A DNA stretch of 64,000 nucleotides, taken from assembly GCF_001677435.1 (NCBI RefSeq), contig NZ_CP016268.1, forward strand, positions 981,001 to 1,045,000, written 5' to 3'. Made by a program: the position numbers and the translations under genes. Shown piece after piece: positions 8,114-16,976 of the stretch (position 1 is the first letter of the stretch; each line of letters opens with the position of its first letter). Source of the stretch: Woeseia oceani (GTDB taxonomy: Bacteria; Pseudomonadota; Gammaproteobacteria; Steroidobacterales; Woeseiaceae). The notes beneath the pieces are model-generated. The model made no database searches. It saw only the letters and a program-made list of their open reading frames with translations, and was not told the DNA's origin.

Positions 8114-10213
8114 TTATTCGGTTGAACTGTCACTGCCTTGCAGCCTACCCAGCGATTGTTCGAGCAGCACAAAATCCCGGCCGGGTCGCGAATGGTGGTG
8201 CATCTTCTGCGCCACGGTACGCGCAGCTTCAACCTTGCCGCGGTCACGTAACATGGTTGCCAATGCCCAGCCGATATCTGCTTGTTCCGGAAAGTCCTCA
8301 TGGGCCTGTTGCATTAGCTCAAGGGCCGCCTTCTCCAGCCCCAGCGAGTTTAAGGCGATTCCATAGACGTACACGTAGCGGCTATTGGCAGGCATTCCAA
8401 CCGCTGCCTTCTCAAAGTATTCCAGAGCAGCAGTAGCCTGCCCGCTGCGCACGAGAAACAAGCCATAGGCATGCTGTGCAACTGCAGAACCCGGGTCGCG
8501 CTGAATGGCGTACTGCAGATACTGTCCCGCCGGATCTGAATTGCCCAGCCGGGATTCGAATTCTGCGAGGTTCGTCAGCGATTCCGTCAGGCTTGCTGAC
8601 GCTAACATCGCTGCCCGGTATTCATCGGCGACTTCGTCGAATACGGCAAGATCTTCACGAGGTAGCAAGTCACGTACTTCCAGATAAGTTGCAACCGCTT
8701 CTATGCGTACGCCGCGTACGGTGTCACGCAGCAGATGACTGCCATAACTCAAGAGGTCATTGGCCGGCAGATTACGCAGGGCACGCAATGCGCCGATCCG
8801 CACCAATGGCTCCGGATCATCGAGACTGTCTGCCAACAACCGCTGTCCCTCGGAACTGAGCGGTGGCTGCAACAGTGTGAGCAGAGTCGCGCGGGCTATG
8901 GCTGGATAGTCTGTGTTGCGCAGGCCTTCCAGCAACAATGCGTTGGCCGGTTGGCTGCGAGCAGTCGCTATGATCTGGCCGTAATGGGTAGCCGCGTCGC
9001 CTGCTCCCGGTATGCGAAAGCTGTGATCGCGACGGTCATCAACACCCATGTAAGTCGTCGCCGGCATGTGACAATCAACGCAGCCTGAGCCTGAGTCGCC
9101 GTAGTGGCTGTCGGCGGCGAATCGGGCCGGTAAGTGGCATTGGGAGCACAGCTCGTCCGGCTGCAGGTCGTTTCGCAACCCGGCAGTATGCGGGTTGTGG
9201 CAGTCGGTGCACGCGACGCCTTTCGCGTACATTTTGCTTTGCAGAAACGAGCCGTAAACATAGACTTCTTCGCGGATTCGGCCATCGGCGTGGTAAAGGC
9301 CGGCTTCGAGCAATGCCGGCATATGCGTGTCATTCAACGGTTGGCCGTACTCATAGTCTTCAGCGATTACGCTGCGTCGTGCGTGGCAGCGGCCGCAAGC
9401 TTCCGTTTGCGGGTGAGCGCGGGTGTCGCCTTGTCGTTCGGCGATTCCTGTTTCCGGATTCATTAGCCAGGCGGCAAGCCCTGTTGTTTTCAAGTCAACC
9501 GGAAAGCCGGAGCCTGGGCCGTCTGCTTTGTTTTCGTGTTTCTCGATATGCAGTGAGCCAGGTCCGTGGCACGCTTCGCAACCCACCGACACTTCACTAT
9601 ACGTTGTCGAAAATGTGTCGCTTGCAAGGTCGTAGCCGACATCCACATTGCTTGAATGACATTCTGCGCACATCTGATTCCAGTTGAAGTAAGGGCCTGT
9701 CCAGTGCAGCGGATTTCCGGGTGTAATGTGTTCATCGGGGTACAAGTGATACCAACGTTGACCGCCCTTATTCTCCGGCCGAGTGTCCCACAGATAGGGC
9801 AGTGCCTGTTTTCGGCCACCGGGGAGGTCAACGAGATATTGCTGCAGCGGTCGTACGCCAAATGTGTACGTAACCTCGTACTCTTGCCGTTGGCCCTGCG
9901 CATCTTGGATAACGACTAAATATCGCTCACCGTCTTTCTCGAAAGTCGCGTGGGTCGTGTAGTAGTCGAAACTCGCGCCGTCAAAATTACCGAGTACCGA
10001 CTGATTACTGGCTGGTTGCATCGCGAGCTGGTGGTCTGAACCCTGCCAGCCCGCAAACTCGTTCTCATGGCAGGAGGCGCATCGGTCGCTGCCTGCAAAC
10101 TCCGCGACGGGCTGGCTGACGTTGTCGGGCGAGGGCGCATCACAGCCCGCCACTAGCCATAGCAGGACAATGCCCACCTGCCAGCGGCGTGCGCAAGGCA
10201 CGCTCAGTCGCAT
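8114..10213 (-). CDS. Multihaem c-type cytochrome lipoprotein with TPR tail
   Basis: 699 residues. A lipoprotein signal peptide ends at LLWLVAGC, so the protein is probably tethered in the periplasm. Seven CxxCH haem motifs can be counted: CASCH, CAECH, CEACH, CGRCH, CTDCH, CSQCH and CVDCH, all within the first 390 residues, in the cytochrome c554 / doubled-CXXCH style. From about residue 410 the sequence becomes alpha-helical with HEAT-like repeats (LADSLDDPEPLVRIGALRAL), then at least three TPR-like units to the end. Fusion of a haem domain to protein-interaction repeats suggests docking to a partner. It stands alone, convergent with the catabolic operon, and its redox partner is not evident here. 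Confidence 0.92.
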   Translation of the reverse strand: MRLSVPCARRWQVGIVLLWLVAGCDAPSPDNVSQPVAEFAGSDRCASCHENEFAGWQGSDHQLAMQPASNQSVLGNFDGASFDYYTTHATFEKDGERYLVVIQDAQGQRQEYEVTYTFGVRPLQQYLVDLPGGRKQALPYLWDTRPENKGGQRWYHLYPDEHITPGNPLHWTGPYFNWNQMCAECHSSNVDVGYDLASDTFSTTYSEVSVGCEACHGPGSLHIEKHENKADGPGSGFPVDLKTTGLAAWLMNPETGIAERQGDTRAHPQTEACGRCHARRSVIAEDYEYGQPLNDTHMPALLEAGLYHADGRIREEVYVYGSFLQSKMYAKGVACTDCHNPHTAGLRNDLQPDELCSQCHLPARFAADSHYGDSGSGCVDCHMPATTYMGVDDRRDHSFRIPGAGDAATHYGQIIATARSQPANALLLEGLRNTDYPAIARATLLTLLQPPLSSEGQRLLADSLDDPEPLVRIGALRALRNLPANDLLSYGSHLLRDTVRGVRIEAVATYLEVRDLLPREDLAVFDEVADEYRAAMLASASLTESLTNLAEFESRLGNSDPAGQYLQYAIQRDPGSAVAQHAYGLFLVRSGQATAALEYFEKAAVGMPANSRYVYVYGIALNSLGLEKAALELMQQAHEDFPEQADIGWALATMLRDRGKVEAARTVAQKMHHHSRPGRDFVLLEQSLGRLQGSDSSTE

Positions 10214-10721
10214 GACGTATACAAGTTAACCGTGGGCAAACGCCGGTCCTTGCCATAACGTTGCTTCCGGCGTTCCCGTGCCAATGCTGGTTTCATTACT
10301 GGTCCAGGGTGCGGTAGTGCAGAGCGTCGTCGAGAAGTATCTGAGCGAAAGGGCTTGCAACAAACGGCGTATTCTGCGCGGCTCCATGATTCATGAGGTT
10401 ACTTGTCCAGCTTGGTCACGGTCGTAAAGTTTAAAGACACGATCCTGTCGATTCGCAGTGAAGGACCGATTGCGTTCTGATATCTCAAAGTTTATCGCAG
10501 GAAATGCCGCAAGGCACCGAGAGTGCGCAATGATCTCTGACGAGATCCAGCGCAAAGTGTACCTGGCTCGGCCGGACGAGTCGCATCAGGCACGCTGATT
10601 CCGATTGGTGCATTGCCCGTGCGGGCAATGCACAAAACACGTGCGCTGCGGCATAGAATAATGCTGCGGGTTCGTGCAGCTGAGAATGGCGACCGGCATT
10701 GAGGTCACGCAACGATTGGTA
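10214..10721. other. Intergenic stretch without a gene
   Basis: About 500 bp between two minus-strand genes. No open frame here has recognisable protein similarity. The only clear structure is the inverted repeat at 10609-10632, described separately. The promoter of the multihaem cytochrome presumably lies in the left half. Confidence 0.6.
10609..10632. repeat. Perfect 11-bp inverted repeat
   Basis: Arms TGCATTGCCCG and CGGGCAATGCA are separated by 2 bp. It lies about 90 bp downstream of the diguanylate cyclase stop. No T-run follows on either strand, so a classical intrinsic terminator is unlikely; an operator or RNA hairpin is possible. Confidence 0.6.
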
Positions 10722-11948
10722 TCAGGAGTCGCTCGCATTGAACGCGCCGGTCTCGAGTATTTCGTAAGAATCCTGACCGTGTACAACGAAACCATTGCGG
10801 CCGGCAGTCTTGGCATCGTAGAGAGTCTCGTCGGCGAGCTGCAACAAACCGGCCGGTGACCGGTTGATCATCGGTTGTGCAAGTCCGACGCCAATGCTGA
10901 TCGTCACGTGCGGGCTGCAGGCAGAGCCAGCGTGCTCGATTTGCAGTGATTCAACCGCCTCGCACAAGCGTTTGGCAATGTCTGTCACAGCGTCATCGGC
11001 CAGATCGAACGCTACTATCGCGAATTCTTCACCGCCATAGCGCGCGGCGATATCCAGCGGCCGGCGAGCAAACCCGGCAATGACGGCCGAGACTTGCTGC
11101 AGTGCCTGGTCGCCTGCCTGGTGGCCGTAGTGATCGTTGTAACGCTTGAAGTAGTCGATATCGATCAGTAAAACCGCAAGACGGGCATGACTGCGCATCG
11201 ACTGTTGCCACACGCGTGATAAATGTTCATCGAATGCGCGCCGGTTGCGTAGCCCGGTCAAGCCATCACGATCGGCGAGTTCGATCATCAATTCGTGACT
11301 GAGAAAGCGGCGTCGATACGAATGTTCTACTTCATAGCCGATGGTCGCGCCGAGCGCGAATGCGAAGCCGAGAAGGCCGACTGACTTCAGCAGTAACGGC
11401 GTGGTGACATCGCTCATCAATGCGGCTATTGCGTAGCTAAGCAGAATGCTTGCGCCGGCAATGACGGCGGCACGGAATTGCAGGCCCATGAAAAAGAAAG
11501 TCGCGATCAACAATAATGTCAGTGACGCCAGTTCTTCGGCATTACCGCTTGCCACCGAATTGGCAACGGCAAAGGCTACGGCCGCGCCGAGCAGTGCAGC
11601 CAACGGTTCGGCAATTCGCAGATAGGTGCGCATGCGGCCCTTGCTCCAGGCGAGCCACGCAAGCGTGATACTCGTCGGCAAGATGACCAACAGGTGGCCC
11701 AGCACGATTGCGTTCAGTGTGGCATGGGTGACAACCTGCGCAATCGTAAAGCCTGTGCCCAGAAGGGCGGCAATGCCGGTCCAGGTCCGTACGCGCGGTT
11801 GCACACGGCGCAAGTGTTCATCCAGATACTCTGCTTCCAGCTCAGGAGCCATACGCAGGTGTTTGCGGCGATCACGCAATTCACGCGCGTATACGGAATC
11901 GGGGAACTTGTCGAGGTCCAGGCGTTTGGTCATTGTTTTACTTGTCAC
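10722..11948 (-). CDS. Membrane diguanylate cyclase (GGDEF protein)
   Basis: 408 residues. About six hydrophobic segments between residues 55 and 205 form a membrane sensor region of unassigned type, followed by a GGDEF domain. The active-site signature is YGGEEF, and the domain start ADRDGLTGLRNRR is canonical. An RPLD motif lies five residues before GGEEF, matching the RxxD inhibitory site that binds the c-di-GMP product, so feedback inhibition is expected. The enzyme should make c-di-GMP from two GTP at the inner membrane. The neighbouring signalling genes (MHYT kinase, HD-GYP-like protein) support a local c-di-GMP theme. M6 is an alternative start. Confidence 0.93.
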   Translation of the reverse strand: MTSKTMTKRLDLDKFPDSVYARELRDRRKHLRMAPELEAEYLDEHLRRVQPRVRTWTGIAALLGTGFTIAQVVTHATLNAIVLGHLLVILPTSITLAWLAWSKGRMRTYLRIAEPLAALLGAAVAFAVANSVASGNAEELASLTLLLIATFFFMGLQFRAAVIAGASILLSYAIAALMSDVTTPLLLKSVGLLGFAFALGATIGYEVEHSYRRRFLSHELMIELADRDGLTGLRNRRAFDEHLSRVWQQSMRSHARLAVLLIDIDYFKRYNDHYGHQAGDQALQQVSAVIAGFARRPLDIAARYGGEEFAIVAFDLADDAVTDIAKRLCEAVESLQIEHAGSACSPHVTISIGVGLAQPMINRSPAGLLQLADETLYDAKTAGRNGFVVHGQDSYEILETGAFNASDS

Positions 11949-12064
11949 GGAATCCGCAACAAACCTGCCGATTGGCCAGTGAATGACGATAACGATACGC
12001 CACGGAACAGTTGATCGATAGTAAAGACGTCGTATTTTCGACCGGAAGTTGTGTGCCGCCGGTG

Positions 12065-12080
12065 ACCCTGCCGGCAGGGT
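12065..12080. promoter_or_regulatory. Perfect 16-bp palindrome, possible operator
   Basis: ACCCTGCC followed directly by GGCAGGGT, with no spacer. It sits in the divergent region upstream of both the diguanylate cyclase and the MHYT-kinase operon. Its role is inferred from position only. Confidence 0.4.
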
Positions 12081-12207
12081 TCGATATCGCTTCAGAGGTT
12101 TGTCGCGTCTCTCTCACCCGGCGTAGATGCGGCTGTCATGTGACTGGCACTCAGGCCGTTCGGTCGACCTGTGTCTTGCCAATGTGAATCACACTGAACG
12201 TGTTCCA

Positions 12208-12230
12208 GGCGCCGGAGGGGGCGTTTTTTT
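12208..12230 (+). terminator. Weak terminator-like hairpin in the kinase leader
   Basis: CGCC, a six-base loop GGAGGG, then GGCG followed by seven T. The stem is only 4-5 bp, so this is tentative. If real it would end a short leader transcript about 265 bp before the MHYT kinase start. Confidence 0.3.
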
Positions 12231-12494
12231 CGGCTGCTGAAACGGCTATGCGTCGCGTACGAATCCCGGTCGTATCCCCGCCTGTTATGTTCGAAAGGGA
12301 TAAAAAAAGACCAAATATGGTAATTGATCGAGTAAGTCAGCCGAATTCGCCAAGAAATTCCCGCTTCTGGATTGTTGGTTCCTGGGGAAACTAAAGATTG
12401 GAGGCCATCCGCCGATACACGTCAAAGCATAGGGTGCATTACTGCCCAGCCTGGATCGCAAAACGGCGCAATCCACCTCTGTCAAGGAAGACTG

Positions 12495-14483
12495 ATGCAC
12501 ACCACCTACAACCTACCGCTGGTCGCGTTGTCGTTCATCGTGGCGATTGCGGCCTCGTACACAGCACTCGAACTCAGTCGTCGGGTTTCACATGCGGATG
12601 GCATCGGTTCTCGCCGGTGGCTGACAGCGGGCTCCTTTTCGATGGGTTTCGGCATCTGGACGATGCACTTTGTCGGCATGTTGGCATTATCCATGTCATT
12701 GCCGCACAGCTACGATATCGCTCTTACCGGCTTGTCTTTATTGATTGCGATCGGCGCCAGTGCATTTGCAATCTACATTGCAACTCGATCAGGAATTTCG
12801 CTTGCACACATCGGGATGAGCGGACTGTTGCTCGGTGCCGGCATCGTCACCATGCACTATCTCGGTATGCTGGCCATGATCATGGAGGCCGACGTTCAAT
12901 ACGATCAGGCTATGGTCCTCGCCTCGATTGTGATCGCAATTGTTGCCGCCACTGCGGCGATATGGATCATTTTCACACTGATCAGTACAGCAAAAAGACC
13001 TTCGCTGCCGTTAAGAATGCTTGCCGCGACAATCATGGGGGGCGGTATCTGTGGCATGCATTATACCGGCATGGCTGCTGCCAGTTACACACCGTGGGTG
13101 GCAACATCCGGAGACCTTGGTGGTAGCGACAAGACTATGCAGGCCCTGGTCATCGGTACCGCCGCGCTGGTCATACTTGCCGTTACCCTGTTGGTGATCT
13201 TGTTTGACGACCGGTTGACAGCGGAGCGTGTTCAGCGTGAAAAATCCGTCCAACGGGCGATGCATCTGAGTCAGATTCTGGACGAATCGACCAACGAAAT
13301 TTACCTGTTCGATGCGGACAACTTTCGCTTTTCCCACGTCAATCGAGGTGCGCTCGAAAACCTCGGTTACAGCAACAGCGAACTTACCAACATGACTCCA
13401 ATGGAGGTGAGCCCAGGTCTTAGCAAGCAAGAGCTGGAAAATCTTTTGCTTCCTCTTCGTGAGGGCAAGCGCAAAGATATGTTGATCAATCTCATGCATC
13501 GCCGCAAAGATGGTTCAGAGTATCCGGTGCGTGCGCATTTGCAGTTGCACACAGCAAGTCAGCCACCACTTTTCGTTGGTATTGTTAACGACATTACGTC
13601 AATGGTTGATCTGGAAAGCCAGCTCGCGCAGGCGAAAAAAATGGAGTCGATTGGCCAGCTGGCAGCCGGTGTTGCTCACGAGATCAACACGCCTGCGCAA
13701 TACGTGGGTGACAACACGAAATTTGTACAAGACGCATTTGCCGACTTGATGCCGCTGCTTGATCGCTATGCGGACTTGGCCGAAGCAGTGCGTGGCAAAG
13801 ACAGCAAGAATGAACATCTGCAGCGGATTGACAGCGCCGTGGAAGATGCGGACGCCGAGTATTTACGTGAGCAGATTCCGCTGGCCATCGAACAATCATT
13901 GGAAGGCATATCACGGATATCCGGGATCGTCCGTGCGATGAAGGAATTCTCCCATCCCGGGTCGAAATTTCGCGAATCGACCGACCTGAACAGCGCGATC
14001 CGAAACACCGTGCTGGTCGCATCCAATGAATGGCGCTATGTAGCGGATGTCAGAACTGAACTGGACGAGAATTTGCCGCCGGTTAGCTGCTATGCACACG
14101 AAATTAACCAGGTTCTGCTAAACCTGATTGTCAACGCGGCCCATGCGATAGAGATGGGCAACAAAGGTGCAGATACCGGGAAAGGGACGATAACGATTAC
14201 GACCAGTTGCGATGAAAAGATGGCTTCCATCACCATCACAGACACCGGCTGTGGTATCAAAAAAGAGCATCTTGATCGAGTGTTCGACCCGTTTTTTACG
14301 ACTAAAGATGTTGGCAAGGGCACGGGCCAGGGTCTCGCGATGGCATACAGATCCATCGTGGATATGCACGGCGGTACGCTGACGGTTGCTTCCGAAGTAG
14401 GTCGCGGCACAACGTTTACTATTCGCCTTTCGTTGACTGGCACCAGCGCCGACGTCGCTGAGATTGAGGGCCGAGTCGCATGA
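12495..14483 (+). CDS. MHYT-PAS sensor histidine kinase
   Basis: 662 residues from the ATG at 12495, chosen because AAGGAAG lies 4 bp upstream and the MHYT domain begins at once. The membrane part has the three diagnostic motifs MHFVGM, MHYLGM and MHYTGM, proposed to bind copper and sense O2, CO or NO. A PAS domain follows at about residues 255-375 (LDESTNEIYLFDADNFRF). The H-box is AAGVAHEINTPAQY near residue 395, and the catalytic domain has N-box QVLLNLIVNAAHAI and G-box DTGCGIKKEHLDRVFDPFF. Its stop overlaps the next start (ATGATG), so phosphotransfer to the two downstream REC proteins is likely. Confidence 0.94.
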   Translation: MHTTYNLPLVALSFIVAIAASYTALELSRRVSHADGIGSRRWLTAGSFSMGFGIWTMHFVGMLALSMSLPHSYDIALTGLSLLIAIGASAFAIYIATRSGISLAHIGMSGLLLGAGIVTMHYLGMLAMIMEADVQYDQAMVLASIVIAIVAATAAIWIIFTLISTAKRPSLPLRMLAATIMGGGICGMHYTGMAAASYTPWVATSGDLGGSDKTMQALVIGTAALVILAVTLLVILFDDRLTAERVQREKSVQRAMHLSQILDESTNEIYLFDADNFRFSHVNRGALENLGYSNSELTNMTPMEVSPGLSKQELENLLLPLREGKRKDMLINLMHRRKDGSEYPVRAHLQLHTASQPPLFVGIVNDITSMVDLESQLAQAKKMESIGQLAAGVAHEINTPAQYVGDNTKFVQDAFADLMPLLDRYADLAEAVRGKDSKNEHLQRIDSAVEDADAEYLREQIPLAIEQSLEGISRISGIVRAMKEFSHPGSKFRESTDLNSAIRNTVLVASNEWRYVADVRTELDENLPPVSCYAHEINQVLLNLIVNAAHAIEMGNKGADTGKGTITITTSCDEKMASITITDTGCGIKKEHLDRVFDPFFTTKDVGKGTGQGLAMAYRSIVDMHGGTLTVASEVGRGTTFTIRLSLTGTSADVAEIEGRVA

Positions 14484-15685
14484 TGCGAGTACTGTTTGTA
14501 GACGATGAACCGAATATTCTGGATGGCCTGAGGCGCAGCCTGCGGCCGCTGCGTAATGAGTGGGATACCGAGTTTTTGACCAGCGCGGAAGCCGCGCTCG
14601 CCTACCTGGCTGAGAACAGCTGCGATGTCATAGTGAGCGACATGAAGATGCCGGGTATGGATGGCGCCGACTTCCTGCAGAAGGTTCGCGAGCGGTATCC
14701 CGAATGCATACGCATAGCACTATCCGGCGAAACCGATAACCACCTTATCTACCGTTGTGTTCAGAATGCGCATCAGTACATTGCGAAGCCTTGTGATGCG
14801 GCGGTGCTTGCTGCGACTGTGCGACGGGCAACATTGCTGCGTGAACTGATGACTGACGCGTCCTTGAAAACTCTTGTTTCCCGACTTTCGACGTTGCCAA
14901 GCATGCCGAGGCAATACCAGCAAGTTATGCAGGAGCTTCAATCGGACGATCCATCGCTGCAAAAGATCGGCGAGATCATAGAGTCGGACGCTGCTATGAC
15001 GGCGAAGATTCTGCAGCTGGTGAATTCGGCCTTTTTCGGCCTTGTGCGACAAGTATCATCCCCCTCCGAGGCGGCCAACTATCTGGGCCTGGATGTAATC
15101 AGGACGCTGGTTCTCTCCACCGGAATTTTTTCGCAATTTGACGGCGAGAAAGCTCAAGGCGCCATGCTGCACAAGATCTGGAACGACAGCATGCGGGTGG
15201 CTACGCTGGCTCGCAGCATTGCGGCTCGTTACTGTCAGGAACCGTTGGCCGAAGACTACGCGTACATGGGAGGAATGTTGGCCAGCATCGGCAAGCTGGT
15301 CTTTCTGGAAAACCTACCGGAGAGTTACGCCACCATCGAACGGCGTCACGCTACCGAAGCGGCCGGCTACGAATACATTGAACGCAATGTCATCGGCCAT
15401 ACGCACACCGAAGTGGGTGCATACCTGGCCAGTTTGTGGGGCCTGCCAAACCCAGTCGTGGAGTGTGTTGCGTTCTATGCGCACCCGGCGAACAGTGTCG
15501 CAACTGACGTCACCTCGTTGGCGGCAGTACACATTGCCCATGCAATTGTTCACGGTAACGGTGAAGACAAGCTGGACTTGCTGGACTACGGGTTTGTCAG
15601 AAAACACGGTCTGATCGAAAATTTGCCGCAAATGACAGCGCTGTACAAAAATAACGATAACCTTTCGGAATCCAATCATGACTGA
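14480..15685 (+). CDS. Response regulator with HDOD output domain
   Basis: 401 residues, overlapping the kinase gene by 4 bp. The receiver domain has the acidic pair in LFVDDEPN, the phospho-acceptor aspartate in VSDMKMPGMDG and a KP pair near residue 105. The HDOD domain starts near residue 140 (LSTLPSMPRQYQQVM) and contains SDAAMTAKILQLVNSAFFG. HDOD proteins resemble HD domains but lack a demonstrated phosphodiesterase activity and act as signalling scaffolds. There is no DNA-binding domain, so output is probably through protein contact. The stop overlaps the next gene by 8 bp. Confidence 0.93.
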   Translation: MMRVLFVDDEPNILDGLRRSLRPLRNEWDTEFLTSAEAALAYLAENSCDVIVSDMKMPGMDGADFLQKVRERYPECIRIALSGETDNHLIYRCVQNAHQYIAKPCDAAVLAATVRRATLLRELMTDASLKTLVSRLSTLPSMPRQYQQVMQELQSDDPSLQKIGEIIESDAAMTAKILQLVNSAFFGLVRQVSSPSEAANYLGLDVIRTLVLSTGIFSQFDGEKAQGAMLHKIWNDSMRVATLARSIAARYCQEPLAEDYAYMGGMLASIGKLVFLENLPESYATIERRHATEAAGYEYIERNVIGHTHTEVGAYLASLWGLPNPVVECVAFYAHPANSVATDVTSLAAVHIAHAIVHGNGEDKLDLLDYGFVRKHGLIENLPQMTALYKNNDNLSESNHD

Positions 15686-16820
15686 CAAGATACTTTTCGT
15701 TGACGACGAACCGAATGTCCTGAATTCGATTCGTCGAAGTCTTCGTAACAAGTTTGATATTGATACGGCTGAGAGCGGCAATGAAGCGCTGCGCAAGATC
15801 AAGACGGGAGGCGGCTATGCGGTGATCGTGTCGGATATGCGGATGCCGGAAATGAACGGGATAGAATTTCTCGCCAGGGCCAAAGAAGTGGCGCCGGATA
15901 CGGTGCGTATGATGTTGACTGGCAATGCGGATCAACAAACTGCTGTTGATGCGATGAACGTCGGCGATGTCTTTTGCTTTCTCAACAAGCCATGCAACGC
16001 GGAGAAGATGAACAGTGCGGTCGCAGCGGCGCTGCATCAACACCAACTCATAATCGCTGAGAAGGAGCTGTTGGAGGAAACCCTGCGAGGCAGTATCAAG
16101 GCCCTGACCGAGGTACTTGCGCTCAATAAGCCGGAAGTTTTTGGTCGGGCGACACGCCTCAAGAGTCACATGAGGCGACTCGCCATGCAGCTCAAACTTG
16201 ATGATCTATGGCGCCATGAAAGTACCGCGCTATTGTCGCAAATCGGCTGTACCGGCATTTCAGAGGAGCTGGTCAAGCGGCGTGTCAGCGGTGATCGGCT
16301 CAATGATGCCGAGATGGCCGAATTTGCCGAGCACGCCAGTCTTGGTGCGAACCTTTTGTCATCAATACCGCGGATGGAAGCTATTGCCGATGCCATACGC
16401 TATCAAGAGAAGAACTTCGACGGATCAGGTTATCCTGCCGATGCACGCAAAGGCGAGCAGATTCCAATGGGTGCCCGGCTACTCAAGGTCGTACTGGATT
16501 TCGACGCACTGGAAGCGGCTGGTCACAACGCGAGCGACAGTCTGGAGCAATTACGCCAACAGGCCGCATGGTATGACTCCGCCGTTCTTGCTGCTTTCGA
16601 GAACAGTCTTTCCTTGGGTGCGGATGTCACGGTCAAATCGGTCGATGTTCTGAGACTGGCGGATACGATGGTGCTTGCACAGGATGTGCGTACGGACACT
16701 GATTTGCTCCTGGTCGCCAAGGGCCAGGAAACGACGGTATCCGTGCAACGCCGGCTTCGCGCATTCCTGGAAAACGGCACCATTCCATCGTCCGTGAAAG
16801 TGTGGGTTCGCGAGGGATAG
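15678..16820 (+). CDS. Response regulator with degenerate HD-GYP domain
   Basis: 380 residues. The receiver domain is complete (LFVDDEPNVL, VSDMRMPEMNG). The C-terminal half follows the HD-GYP layout: DGSGYP near residue 252 and LDFDALEA near residue 277 are preserved. The HDxGK motif is replaced by LLSQIGCTG, and the double histidine before DGSGYP is replaced by YQEKNF. A histidine in EHASLGANLL remains. With most metal ligands missing, c-di-GMP hydrolysis is unlikely; a c-di-GMP-binding or scaffold role is the better guess. It completes a kinase/REC-HDOD/REC-HD operon. Confidence 0.9.
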   Translation: MTDKILFVDDEPNVLNSIRRSLRNKFDIDTAESGNEALRKIKTGGGYAVIVSDMRMPEMNGIEFLARAKEVAPDTVRMMLTGNADQQTAVDAMNVGDVFCFLNKPCNAEKMNSAVAAALHQHQLIIAEKELLEETLRGSIKALTEVLALNKPEVFGRATRLKSHMRRLAMQLKLDDLWRHESTALLSQIGCTGISEELVKRRVSGDRLNDAEMAEFAEHASLGANLLSSIPRMEAIADAIRYQEKNFDGSGYPADARKGEQIPMGARLLKVVLDFDALEAAGHNASDSLEQLRQQAAWYDSAVLAAFENSLSLGADVTVKSVDVLRLADTMVLAQDVRTDTDLLLVAKGQETTVSVQRRLRAFLENGTIPSSVKVWVREG

Positions 16821-16976
16821 TTGGCTCAACAGCAGTATCCGTATCGCGCGGTGACCGCAGTTCGTTGAACGTACGGACTTATTTGTGGTCAGAACTGCCA
16901 GCGGCTCGACCGCACAGAGCGGAAGTGCGTCCGGAACAGGCCGCGCCCGGCACACGATCAGAATAAGGTGTAGGCA

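Larger units (their letters stand above)
11949..12494. other. Divergent promoter region between GGDEF and MHYT-kinase genes
   Basis: About 545 bp. A reading frame enters the kinase gene from 12372, but that extension has no domain similarity and the strong ribosome site is at 12484-12490. The stretch contains a perfect 16-bp palindrome at 12065-12080 and a weak terminator-like hairpin with a T-run at 12208-12230. A short perfect repeat TGTGAATCACA lies near 12184. No gene is supported. Confidence 0.5.

Noticed and set aside
7867-8436. 189-codon plus-strand frame
   Set aside because: Its latter half is the antisense of the cytochrome gene and the translation has no domain or start signal.
12183-12195. 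CRP-like TGTGA/TCACA elements
   Set aside because: The half-sites are only one base apart instead of six, so a CRP site is not supported.
12372-12494. N-terminal extension of the MHYT kinase
   Set aside because: The extension has no family similarity, and AAGGAAG sits right before the ATG at 12495.
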